From assembly GCF_004337695.1 (NCBI RefSeq), contig NZ_SJXJ01000029.1, forward strand, positions 1 to 40,093: a stretch of DNA of 40,093 nt, read 5' to 3'. Made by a program: the position numbers and the translations under genes. The notes beneath the pieces are model-generated. The model did no database searches and was not told where the DNA came from. It was given only the letters and a program-made list of their open reading frames with translations. Shown piece by piece: positions 1 to 6,966 of the stretch. The DNA is from Tenacibaculum sp. M341 (GTDB taxonomy: Bacteria; Bacteroidota; Bacteroidia; Flavobacteriales; Flavobacteriaceae). Each line of letters starts with the position of its first letter. The first letter of the stretch is position 1.

Positions 1-1
1 T

Positions 2-115
2 CGTTCTTTATTGAATAGATTTGACACCACAATTACTAGTTGGAAAGGCTTTAATTTCCTAGCATTTATTGTAATCGGATTAAAGAAATTTCATAAAATT
101 GAAAAGTCAAGATGA
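2..115 (+). CDS. C-terminal end of a transposase (partial, runs off the left edge)
   Basis: One forward frame is open from the first complete codon to a TGA at 113-115 and encodes 37 residues. They include SLLNRFDTTITSWKGFNFLA followed by a hydrophobic stretch and a basic tail. A pattern of 'LLxRFDTTxxxWxxFNxLAFxVIxLK' is familiar from the C-terminal ends of IS5-like DDE transposases of Bacteroidota, where it follows the catalytic Glu. The rest of the gene lies outside the window, so I cannot tell whether it is intact. No terminal inverted repeat was identified after the stop. The family assignment rests on recall of the motif and is moderately uncertain. Confidence 0.45.
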   Translation, partial: RSLLNRFDTTITSWKGFNFLAFIVIGLKKFHKIEKSR

Positions 116-539
116 CTTCGAGAATAAAAAATAAAAAAGATCTAATAAATAGAATAAATTTTTTGCTAGAGAATATTTTCAATTATGATAGTAAAACAAA
201 AGTATTTGTTAATTTTAATAAACTATCAAGATAACTCCAGCTCACGCTCAAGTGAATAAATAAAAGTAATGGCTCGACTCTGTTGAGTATCATTAATGTT
301 AATCAAATAAAATAATAAACATCAAAACTACTTTGATTTATAATAATGTAGATAGTTGCTTTATATTTGAAAAGTTATGAATATAAATTATTATAATAAA
401 TCAGGATTATAATTTGTAGGTTAGTAAGTTGATTTAGTTAACAAATCACTCGACGGGAGTCGAGTGCTAGCTTGGACTAGAAATAAAGATTTTGTAAAGC
501 CATTTCTTAGCCAATCTTTAATACATACAGCTAATTAAA
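116..539. other. Gene-poor intergenic stretch with small repeats
   Basis: I see no convincing coding frame in these 424 bases. They hold one copy of an imperfect dispersed repeat near 235-285 (CTCCAGCTCACGCTCAA and following bases), a related CTCGACTCTGTTGAG inverted word near 273-287, and a perfect 8-bp hairpin at 447-466. The rest is AT-rich and featureless to my reading. Its position between a transposase tail and an orphan gene fits old insertion debris. Confidence 0.5.
447..466. repeat. Perfect short hairpin, CACTCGAC / GTCGAGTG
   Basis: CACTCGAC (447-454) and GTCGAGTG (459-466) form an 8-bp GC-rich stem closing a GGGA tetraloop. No T-tract follows, so it is not a typical intrinsic terminator. 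It lies 73 bases upstream of the small membrane protein gene. A related word, ACTCGACAGAGTTG, occurs again at about 6925, upstream of the 6967 lipoprotein gene. Confidence 0.5.
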
Positions 540-884
540 ATGAGTAGTTTTTTTAAGTTATTGATTATATTGGGATTTCTTTCATTTCTTTTTTATATTT
601 TAAAAAAGGAATGGGAACTTAGTAAAAACAGTATAGAAGTTGAAGGTGTAATTACCAAATTTTATAAAAATGGGCAGAAGAATTTTATTGATTATGAATT
701 TTATGTGCAAAAAAAAATATATTCAGGAAGAGTAGGAGTTTATCCTTTTAAATGTCATAATGGTGTAAATGGATGTGTTGGTCATAAATTTACAGTTAAA
801 TATTCAAAAAATGATCCAGATAATAATGATATTGACCTAGGTATATACAATGATTTTAAAACTAGAACAAGGATATTTAACTAA
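540..884 (+). CDS. Small single-pass membrane protein of unknown function (DUF3592-like)
   Basis: The 114-residue product has one N-terminal hydrophobic helix (about residues 5-21), then a soluble domain with alternating polar and hydrophobic strands. It contains 'VEGVITKFYKNGQ', a Cys pair in 'KCHNGVNGCVG', and 'FTVKYSKNDPDNN'. The pattern of one TM helix followed by 'xxGxVxxxxxxxxxxxYxFxVxxxxYxG...VxYxxxxPxxN' resembles DUF3592-type proteins, though I cannot verify this. The gene stands alone, without close neighbours on its strand, and is flanked by two copies of an imperfect repeat. A shared bidirectional hairpin separates it from the convergent amidase. Function unknown; an accessory gene is likely. 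Confidence 0.65.
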   Translation: MSSFFKLLIILGFLSFLFYILKKEWELSKNSIEVEGVITKFYKNGQKNFIDYEFYVQKKIYSGRVGVYPFKCHNGVNGCVGHKFTVKYSKNDPDNNDIDLGIYNDFKTRTRIFN

Positions 885-916
885 AGAGATGATTAGATTT
901 ATTTTAATATTATTAT

Positions 917-965
917 CTCCAACTCACACTCAAACAAATAAAAATAAAGTCTCAACTTTATAGAG
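917..965. repeat. Second copy of an imperfect dispersed repeat (first near 235-285)
   Basis: CTCCAACTCACACTCAA at 917-933 matches CTCCAGCTCACGCTCAA at 235-251 at 15 of 17 positions. Similarity continues loosely through an AATAAA stretch and a CTCRAC word. The two copies are in the same orientation and flank the gene at 540-884. Confidence 0.4.
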
Positions 966-966
966 A

Positions 967-1014
967 AAAACAAAAAACTACCTTACAAACACATGTAAAG
1001 TAGTTTTTTGTTTT
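967..1014. terminator. Bidirectional intrinsic terminator
   Basis: AAAACAAAAAACTACCTTAC (967-986) pairs with the arm at 995-1014 with one mismatch, around an 8-base loop. The T-rich right arm and A-rich left arm let it serve both the rightward membrane-protein gene and the leftward amidase gene that converges on it. Confidence 0.8.
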
Positions 1015-1047
1015 AATAAAGTAATCTAATTAGTTATAACTTGTAGA

Positions 1048-2682
1048 TTACTCATACCCTTTAGGTAATTTTCTAACTTTGGTTAATTGTTCAAAAGCCA
1101 AACCTATAGACAATAACTTAAATTCGGTTTTTGGTAGTCCAATAAAAGTAAGATTGATTGGCTCTCCATTGTCTTTGTATCCCATAGGAATGGTTAAATT
1201 AGGATATTCCGCAACAGCAGAGTATGCAGAATGATAATTGTTAATTGAAAGAATAGCGTCTAACTGTTGATTTTTAAGAACATCAAAATAAGAAATACCA
1301 GCTTTTTTTAAGTTCATTTTTATTTTCTCAAACTCTTTAGAACTAGTAGTATCTTTTACAATCCCTTCAAATAATTGTTGTCCATAAGGAGCTCTTAACA
1401 AAGAATCTTTTTCATTAAAAGCTACAATATCTTCTACTGTTTTTTCAGTGATGTTTTTATTGGTTAAATATGCTGGTAAATCATGTTTCATATCAATATT
1501 CAATAACGTTAAAAAACCTTGTAAAGAAGCTTGTTCTGGAGTTATTTCAATAATAGTGGCACCAGCTTCTTTAATTGTATTGATCGTCTTTTGGTAAATT
1601 GAATCATTTAATAAATCAGTAAAAATCCCAAACTTTTTATCCTTTAAGTCTATAGTTTTAAATTCCTTTTCGGTTTCAGTAAGAGTAAAAGACTTTTGAT
1701 CGCTAGTATCTTTTCCTAATAAAGCTTTCAATAAAATATAATTATCTATAACACTTTTAGTCATTGGTCCTGGGGTATCTAAAGTACTAGATATGGGTAC
1801 AATTCCAGACCTGCTTAATAAACCAATAGTTGGTTTTAGTCCAACTACAGAATTTTGACTCGATGGAGAAGTTATAGATCCAGCAGTTTCTGTTCCAATG
1901 GTTGCTACCGCATAATTAGTCGCAGTTGCAACGCTACTACCAGCACTAGAGCCCCCTGTTTCAAAAACTTTCCTTCCATACGGATTCAATGTTTGTCCGC
2001 CAACAGCACTATATCCTAACGGACAACCAGAACAGAAATAATATGCCCATTCACTTAGATTTACTTTTCCTAAAATTAAAGCACCGTTTTCTTTTAAACG
2101 TTTGGTAATAAAAGCATCATCTGTTGAGTTGTTTGCTAAAGCCAAAGCACCAGCAGTAGTAGGCATATTTTTAGTATTGATGTTATCTTTTAATAAGATT
2201 GGCATTCCAAATACAGACTCTTTTGAAACTTTTTGCTTTTTTAATTCCTGATCTTTTTGTTTTGCTTCAGCAATAACATTCGGATTCAAATGAATAATGG
2301 CATTTAAATATTTAGAGGAATCACTTTCAAATTTTCGAATTCTGTACAAATAAAATAAAGTAAGTTGCTCGTAACTTAACTTTCCATTTTGTATAGATTG
2401 CTGAATTGAAGGAATATTTTGTTCTATAATTAGTGGTTGTAAACTGTTATATTTTTCTTCAGAAAATTGCTGTAAATCTTCATAAAAAGGAGCAAAAACT
2501 TCATTCATATCTAAATACTTAGATTGAAGTAATTTGAATTTCATTCTGTCGTTATCATGATTCTGTTGCTCGCTGATTTCGGTTGTTTCGTTGTACTTTT
2601 TAAAATATTGTATTTGTTTTTTTTCTTGTTGCTTACAGCCAATTACAATGACAATAGCTAAAAATGCTATGATATTTTTCAC
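1048..2682 (-). CDS. Amidase-signature-family hydrolase, predicted lipoprotein
   Basis: The 544-residue product starts with a lipoprotein signal peptide (hydrophobic core, then IVIGC with Cys16 as the probable lipidation site). It is therefore probably anchored in the envelope rather than being a cytoplasmic GatA. The amidase signature follows. Lys165 lies in 'PILLKDNINT', the Ser-rich motif 'GGSSAGSS' at 243-250 supplies the cis-Ser (about Ser245), and 'GTETAGS' supplies the nucleophile Ser269, together making the Ser-cisSer-Lys triad. The family hydrolyses carboxamides and some esters. The substrate cannot be read from the sequence, and a role in peptide or amide scavenging is only a guess. 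The gene is monocistronic, diverges from hemF, and has an inter-gene terminator downstream. Confidence 0.9.
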   Translation of the reverse strand: MKNIIAFLAIVIVIGCKQQEKKQIQYFKKYNETTEISEQQNHDNDRMKFKLLQSKYLDMNEVFAPFYEDLQQFSEEKYNSLQPLIIEQNIPSIQQSIQNGKLSYEQLTLFYLYRIRKFESDSSKYLNAIIHLNPNVIAEAKQKDQELKKQKVSKESVFGMPILLKDNINTKNMPTTAGALALANNSTDDAFITKRLKENGALILGKVNLSEWAYYFCSGCPLGYSAVGGQTLNPYGRKVFETGGSSAGSSVATATNYAVATIGTETAGSITSPSSQNSVVGLKPTIGLLSRSGIVPISSTLDTPGPMTKSVIDNYILLKALLGKDTSDQKSFTLTETEKEFKTIDLKDKKFGIFTDLLNDSIYQKTINTIKEAGATIIEITPEQASLQGFLTLLNIDMKHDLPAYLTNKNITEKTVEDIVAFNEKDSLLRAPYGQQLFEGIVKDTTSSKEFEKIKMNLKKAGISYFDVLKNQQLDAILSINNYHSAYSAVAEYPNLTIPMGYKDNGEPINLTFIGLPKTEFKLLSIGLAFEQLTKVRKLPKGYE

Positions 2683-2868
2683 GAAGTAGTGTTTTTTAGA
2701 TGTATTGATTTTGATAAAGGTATGAATTATTTTTCCGCCTACTAGTCTAAGGATTATATAGGAGTTACTGCTTTTAAGTTTGTTACTAATACAGAGATTG
2801 ATACAATTCTACAAAATAAAAACACAACATTATTTAGATAAAACAAGAGAGATAATTAGAAGAATAAT

Positions 2869-2876
2869 TATTTTTG
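2869..2876 (+). promoter_or_regulatory. Candidate -7 box of the hemF promoter
   Basis: TATTTTTG fits the Bacteroidota -7 consensus TAnnTTTG and ends 19 bases before the hemF start codon. No clear TTTG -33 element was found at the expected distance, so only the -7 half is supported. Confidence 0.5.
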
Positions 2877-2895
2877 CAGTCTACAAAACCAACAG

Positions 2896-3798
2896 ATGAA
2901 AGACCAATTTTACAAATACATAGAAAACTTACAAGATACGATAACACAAGAACTTGAAAAAGTAGATGGAAAGGCGAAATTTCAAGAAGATTTGTGGAAA
3001 AGACCAGAAGGAGGAGGAGGAAGAACTCGTGTAATTGAAAATGGAAATGTATTTGAAAAAGGAGGAGTAAATATTTCAGCTGTACATGGAGAGTTGCCAG
3101 AAGTACTAAGAAAACAATTTAAAGTAGATACTGGAAATTTTTTTGCTTGTGGTTTAAGTTTGGTAATACACCCTAAAAATCCATTTGTACCAACAGTACA
3201 TGCCAACTGGCGTTATTTTGAAATGTATAATGAAAAAGGTGATATTGTAACGCAATGGTTTGGTGGTGGACAAGATTTAACACCGTATTATTTGTTTGAA
3301 GAAGATGCAATTCATTTTCATACGGTTTGTAAAGAAGCTTGTGATAAGCATCACGCAGATTTTTATCCGAAGTATAAAGAAACTTGTGATAATTATTTTT
3401 GGAATGCACACAGAAATGAAGCGCGTGGTTTAGGTGGTTTGTTTTTCGATTATTTAAAAACTACGGATGAGTTTTCAATGGAAAATCGTTATAATTTTGT
3501 AACTGAAGTAGGAAATAGCTTTTTAAATAGTTATGTGCCAATTGTAAATAGAAGAAAAGAAATTGCATATACTCAAGAGCATAAAGATTGGCAAGAAGTT
3601 CGTCGTGGACGTTACGTAGAGTTTAACTTAGTACATGATAGAGGTACTTTATTCGGATTAAAAACAAACGGACGTATTGAAAGTATTTTAATGAGTTTGC
3701 CTCCAACAGTGCAATGGAAATATAATCACCATCCTGAAGAAGGTTCTGAAGAAGCTAAATTATTAGAAGTGTTAGCTAACCCTAAAGATTGGGTGTAA
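2896..3798 (+). CDS. hemF: Oxygen-dependent coproporphyrinogen III oxidase
   Basis: This enzyme oxidatively decarboxylates coproporphyrinogen III to protoporphyrinogen IX in haem synthesis, using O2. The 300-residue length is usual for HemF. Diagnostic segments are the Gly-rich 'RPEGGGGRTRV' near 36-46, 'VHANWRYFEM' at 101-110, 'WFGGGQDLTPYY' at 121-132, and the signature region at 159-185 containing 'HRNEARGLGGLFFD'. The C-terminal 'GRYVEFNLVHDRGTLFGL' is also typical. The first ATG gives the expected N-terminus. The gene is monocistronic, and a TATTTTTG -7 box precedes it. The oxygen dependence suggests an aerobic lifestyle. Confidence 0.97.
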   Translation: MKDQFYKYIENLQDTITQELEKVDGKAKFQEDLWKRPEGGGGRTRVIENGNVFEKGGVNISAVHGELPEVLRKQFKVDTGNFFACGLSLVIHPKNPFVPTVHANWRYFEMYNEKGDIVTQWFGGGQDLTPYYLFEEDAIHFHTVCKEACDKHHADFYPKYKETCDNYFWNAHRNEARGLGGLFFDYLKTTDEFSMENRYNFVTEVGNSFLNSYVPIVNRRKEIAYTQEHKDWQEVRRGRYVEFNLVHDRGTLFGLKTNGRIESILMSLPPTVQWKYNHHPEEGSEEAKLLEVLANPKDWV

Positions 3799-3862
3799 AT
3801 AGTTTTGAAACTATTAGTTTGAAGTTAGAAGACATTTTAGTGTTTTTCTAAATTTCTACTAC

Positions 3863-3888
3863 GTTAATTGAAGGTTAATGAACTTAAC
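3863..3888 (+). promoter_or_regulatory. Candidate response-regulator operator: GTTAAT direct repeats upstream of the kinase gene
   Basis: GTTAAT occurs at 3863-3868 and again at 3874-3879, exactly 11 bp apart, followed by CTTAAC at 3883-3888. Direct repeats spaced by about one helical turn are the usual target of OmpR/PhoB-family dimers, the family encoded at 5320. A matching pair lies at 6036-6052 upstream of the next gene. The promoter lacks an obvious -33 box, as activator-dependent promoters often do. Confidence 0.5.
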
Positions 3889-3915
3889 AAATACCAAAAA
3901 ATAGATTACAAATAG

Positions 3916-3923
3916 TATTTTTG
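3916..3923 (+). promoter_or_regulatory. Candidate -7 box of the two-component operon, almost abutting the start codon
   Basis: TATTTTTG matches TAnnTTTG and ends only four bases before the ATG at 3928. A transcript starting at the usual distance would begin at or very near the start codon, so the mRNA may be leaderless. The sequence TTTTTGGTAGA resembles TTTTTGATAGA at 6070-6080 upstream of the secreted-protein gene. Confidence 0.45.
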
Positions 3924-3927
3924 GTAG

Positions 3928-5316
3928 ATGTCAAAAAAAATAATCGTACTTATTATAGCCTCTTTGATAGGCTTAATCTGTCTTAGTTTTATACAAGGAT
4001 ATTTGATAAAGAACACGTATTCTTTAGAGAAAAAATTCTTTAAAGAAAAGGCAGAGAAAGAAATAGGGAAAATAACGGCACACAATTCTCCTTTAGATTC
4101 TTTACATGATGTTTTTGGTGATGTTTTTATAAAAGATCTAGATACATACAATGCAAAGAGAATCAGTAAAAGTGAGTTAATAACTAGATTGAAAGAACTT
4201 AGAGATTCTATAAATCCAGTTTTTATTAAAGAGTATGATAAAGAAGCGAAACTTAAAAACATACCACACAAGCTAAAATATCATAAAACCTTAAAACATA
4301 TTATTTTATATAATGAAGAAGGAGTTGACACAATTTTTAAAGCCGCAAAAAATAAAGAATACACTCTGCTGGGGTATGAATTTAAAAATGATCCTGATTT
4401 ATTTATAGGAAAATCATCTTCACAAACCGAACGTTCATTTGAGGAAAAAAAAGAAGGAGAAACTAAGAAAATAACTTACAAGATACTTTTTCAAGTAGAA
4501 AATAATATCAATATTGATGATTGGAATGCCATTATATTAAATAAAATGAAAGGATTATTGATCTTTTCGGTTTTAATATTTGTGTTTGTAATAGGTATTC
4601 TATTTTATTCTATCAAGAGTTTGATAACTCAGAAAAAAATTGCGGATGTAAAAACTGATTTCATTAATAATATTACGCACGAGTTTAAAACACCATTAGC
4701 AACTTTATCATTGGCAACTAAAATGTTGAACAAATCAGAAGAAGTGCACTCATCAGAAATATTAAAAGGGACAGTTCATACAATTGAGAGACAAAATAAT
4801 AGACTACAAAAGTTGGTGGATCAAGTATTGCATAATAGTATAGGGTACAAAGAAATTGACTTACATAAAGAGCCTGTAGCTATTAGAGAGTATTTGACAA
4901 CTTTGTTAAATGATTTTGAACTAACCCTTACTAATAAAGAGATAATACTACAGAAAGAGATCATTCAAACAGATAAAAAAATAAATATTGATGCTTTTTA
5001 TATGACAACAGCAATATTGAATGTTTTAGAAAATGCCGTAAAGTATGGAGGAGATCAAATTATGGTTACTACCAATATTGAAAATGAAAATTTAATATTG
5101 AGCGTAATAGACAATGGTATTGGAATATCTAAAAAACATCTGAATAATTTATTCGATAAGTTTTACAGAGTTGATAATACCGAAGTTCATAATGTAAAAG
5201 GTTTAGGCTTAGGTTTATATTACAGTAATCAAATATTAAAAGCTCATGAAGGATTGATTTCTGTGAAAAGTGAAAAAGAGCAAGGAAGCACATTTAAAAT
5301 TCAAATACCTTTATAA
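3928..5316 (+). CDS. Membrane sensor histidine kinase without a HAMP domain
   Basis: The 462-residue kinase has TM1 at about 5-27, a periplasmic sensor region of about 180 residues, and TM2 at about 209-228. It then passes directly into the dimerisation domain without room for a HAMP linker. The phosphoacceptor is His251 in 'NITHEFKTPLATL'. The ATPase domain shows the N box 'LNVLENAVKYGG' (Asn369), G1 'DNGIGI' at 395-400, an F-box-like 'KFYR', and G2 'GLGLGL' at 425-430. The periplasmic part is Lys-rich and matches no sensor fold I recognise. The architecture resembles RprX-type kinases of Bacteroidota. The cognate regulator starts three bases after the stop codon. The operon is probably autoregulated through the GTTAAT repeats upstream. 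Confidence 0.95.
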   Translation: MSKKIIVLIIASLIGLICLSFIQGYLIKNTYSLEKKFFKEKAEKEIGKITAHNSPLDSLHDVFGDVFIKDLDTYNAKRISKSELITRLKELRDSINPVFIKEYDKEAKLKNIPHKLKYHKTLKHIILYNEEGVDTIFKAAKNKEYTLLGYEFKNDPDLFIGKSSSQTERSFEEKKEGETKKITYKILFQVENNINIDDWNAIILNKMKGLLIFSVLIFVFVIGILFYSIKSLITQKKIADVKTDFINNITHEFKTPLATLSLATKMLNKSEEVHSSEILKGTVHTIERQNNRLQKLVDQVLHNSIGYKEIDLHKEPVAIREYLTTLLNDFELTLTNKEIILQKEIIQTDKKINIDAFYMTTAILNVLENAVKYGGDQIMVTTNIENENLILSVIDNGIGISKKHLNNLFDKFYRVDNTEVHNVKGLGLGLYYSNQILKAHEGLISVKSEKEQGSTFKIQIPL

Positions 5317-5319
5317 TTG

Positions 5320-6018
5320 ATGAAAAAAGAACACTATAAAGTTTTGTTAGCCGAAGATGATTTTGATTTCGGAAATATTTTGAAACAGTATTTAGAAATG
5401 TCTGGCTATATAATTAAATGGGCTAAAGATGGAGAAGAAGCTTTGAAAAAATTTAAAGAAGATAGTTTTCATATTTGTGTTTTTGATGTAATGATGCCCA
5501 AAATGGATGGATTTACATTAGCGGAGAAAGTTGTTGAAATAAATCCTGAAATGCCTTTTGTATTCTTAACCGCAAGGAAGTTAAAAGAGGATAAATTAAA
5601 AGGTTTAAAGTTAGGCGCAGACGATTATATTGTAAAGCCTTTTGATGCGGATGAGTTAGTGTTAAGACTTAATAACATCATCAGAAGAACAGCCAAATCA
5701 GCAGTTCCAAAATTAAATGAAGAGATTATAAAAATAGGAGTATACGTTTTCAATGCACGTAGATTAGAGCTAATTTATAATGAAAACATACAAAAGTTAA
5801 CTGAGAAAGAAGCTAGTTTAATTTTGTTTTTATATCAGCATAAAAATCAAATGCTAAAACGAGAGGAGATTTTAAATGCAGTTTGGAAAAATGAAGACTA
5901 TTTTTCAGGAAGAAGTATGGACGTGTTTATTAGCAGACTTAGAAAATATTTTAAAAGGGATGCTAGTATAGCTATTGAAAGTTCTAGGGGAATTGGTTTA
6001 GAATTTAAGTTACGTTAA
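5320..6018 (+). CDS. OmpR-family response regulator, partner of the upstream kinase
   Basis: An N-terminal receiver domain (about 6-118) has the acidic pocket Glu12/Asp13/Asp14, phosphoacceptor Asp56 in 'VFDVMMPKMDG', Thr84 and Lys106 in 'DDYIVKPF'. A C-terminal winged-helix domain (about 133-232) ends in 'RSMDVFISRLRKYF...IESSRGIGLEF', typical of OmpR/PhoB regulators. I chose the ATG at 5320 rather than the in-frame TTG at 5317, because TTG would only add one residue. The start follows the kinase stop by three bases, so translation is probably coupled. The likely targets are its own operon and the next gene, which share a repeat motif. Confidence 0.95.
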   Translation: MKKEHYKVLLAEDDFDFGNILKQYLEMSGYIIKWAKDGEEALKKFKEDSFHICVFDVMMPKMDGFTLAEKVVEINPEMPFVFLTARKLKEDKLKGLKLGADDYIVKPFDADELVLRLNNIIRRTAKSAVPKLNEEIIKIGVYVFNARRLELIYNENIQKLTEKEASLILFLYQHKNQMLKREEILNAVWKNEDYFSGRSMDVFISRLRKYFKRDASIAIESSRGIGLEFKLR

Positions 6019-6035
6019 TAAAAAAAAACAACTAA

Positions 6036-6052
6036 GTTAATCAAGAGTTAAC
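6036..6052 (+). promoter_or_regulatory. Candidate response-regulator operator upstream of the secreted-protein gene
   Basis: GTTAAT (6036-6041) and GTTAAC (6047-6052) are direct repeats 11 bp apart, the same spacing as at 3863-3879. A -7-like CATTTTTG lies at 6067-6074. The pair sits where an activator would contact RNA polymerase. Confidence 0.45.
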
Positions 6053-6124
6053 AGGAATGAAATACTCATTTTTGATAGAAATTGATGGTAGGTTTGTGGT
6101 GTAATAATTAAAAACTTATATATC

Positions 6125-6688
6125 ATGAAATCAATTCAAATAACACTTTTAATCGTTTTAATAGCTGTAGTAAATGTATACTCACAAACTTCAGTAGAAA
6201 TTCCTACACCACCAGAAACACCAAGTATATCAAATTCTCAAACACAAACAAGATCAAGAAGCAGTTCAGTTAGTATTTCTAATTCTAATAGCCAGTACAA
6301 ATTCAGATCTAGATTTCATAAAAGTAAAAAAGCAGAAATAGAACAGCAATTGAAAGAAGCATTCAGTACTATGGAATATGAAGAAAAAAAAGGAGAAATT
6401 TCATGGAATAGATACGCAGATGGGGAAATTGCTTTTGAGTGTACTTTAACAAAGGGAAGATTGAGAATTTGGTTAAATAAAAAAGCATTTTCATCTACAT
6501 TTATCAATAAAATCGAAGATTTAGGAGAAGATTTACAAAATAGCATTTCTAACAATAGTAGTCATTTACAAGTAACAAAAAGTAACTCTGGAGGTTCATT
6601 ATCTGCGGCACAAGCAAGAGTAGAAAGAGCTAAAAAGGAGTTAGAAAGATCAATGGAAAATTTAAAAAGAGTTCAAAAGAAAAATTAA
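6125..6688 (+). CDS. Secreted protein of unknown function next to the two-component system
   Basis: The 187-residue product has a clear signal peptide (cleavage probably after 'VNVYS', about residue 20). Next comes a Pro/Ser/Arg-rich low-complexity stretch (about 22-60), a compact middle domain (about 66-145, with 'GEISWNRYADGEIAFECTL' and 'LRIWLNKKAF'), and a C-terminal basic helix with coiled-coil character (about 158-187). I recognise no enzyme motif. The shared GTTAAT motif with 11-bp spacing upstream of both this gene and the kinase suggests it belongs to the regulon. A strong terminator follows. It could be an envelope stress effector or an accessory sensor, but neither is shown by the sequence. 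Confidence 0.8.
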   Translation: MKSIQITLLIVLIAVVNVYSQTSVEIPTPPETPSISNSQTQTRSRSSSVSISNSNSQYKFRSRFHKSKKAEIEQQLKEAFSTMEYEEKKGEISWNRYADGEIAFECTLTKGRLRIWLNKKAFSSTFINKIEDLGEDLQNSISNNSSHLQVTKSNSGGSLSAAQARVERAKKELERSMENLKRVQKKN

Positions 6689-6707
6689 TAAAAAACGATT
6701 TTTTTTA

Positions 6708-6750
6708 AGCCGTAATAACAACTTTTTTTAAGTAGTTTTACGGTTTTTTT
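6708..6750 (+). terminator. Intrinsic terminator after the secreted-protein gene
   Basis: CCGTAA (6710-6715) pairs with TTACGG (6738-6743), and the inner bases extend the stem with one mismatch. A run of seven Ts follows. Confidence 0.85.
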
Positions 6751-6966
6751 ATGCTTAAATTTTAAAAAATTATATATTTTTTTAGAAAAAAAAGCGTTTA
6801 AAATAATAATTGATCAAAGGTGCATGGATGTTGAGTTTTTGAATAAAACACCAATAATTTTTCTTTAGTTAAAAAGAGAAATATTCAATAAAATGAAGCA
6901 TCTTTTGTAATTAAAATTAATTTTACTCGACAGAGTTGTTGTATTAATAAATAAAACTAATTAAAA

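Noticed and set aside
2982-3409. Reverse-strand open frames inside hemF
   Set aside because: They are shadows of a strongly conserved gene and show no family resemblance of their own.
3798-3815. AATAGTTT-TG-AAACTATT palindrome after hemF as a terminator or operator
   Set aside because: It is AT-rich with no T-tract and a two-base centre, so it could easily arise by chance. It does contain a TAGTTTTG word but has no -33 partner.
5317-5319. TTG directly after the kinase stop as start of the response regulator
   Set aside because: The ATG is the next codon, and TTG adds a single residue with no benefit.
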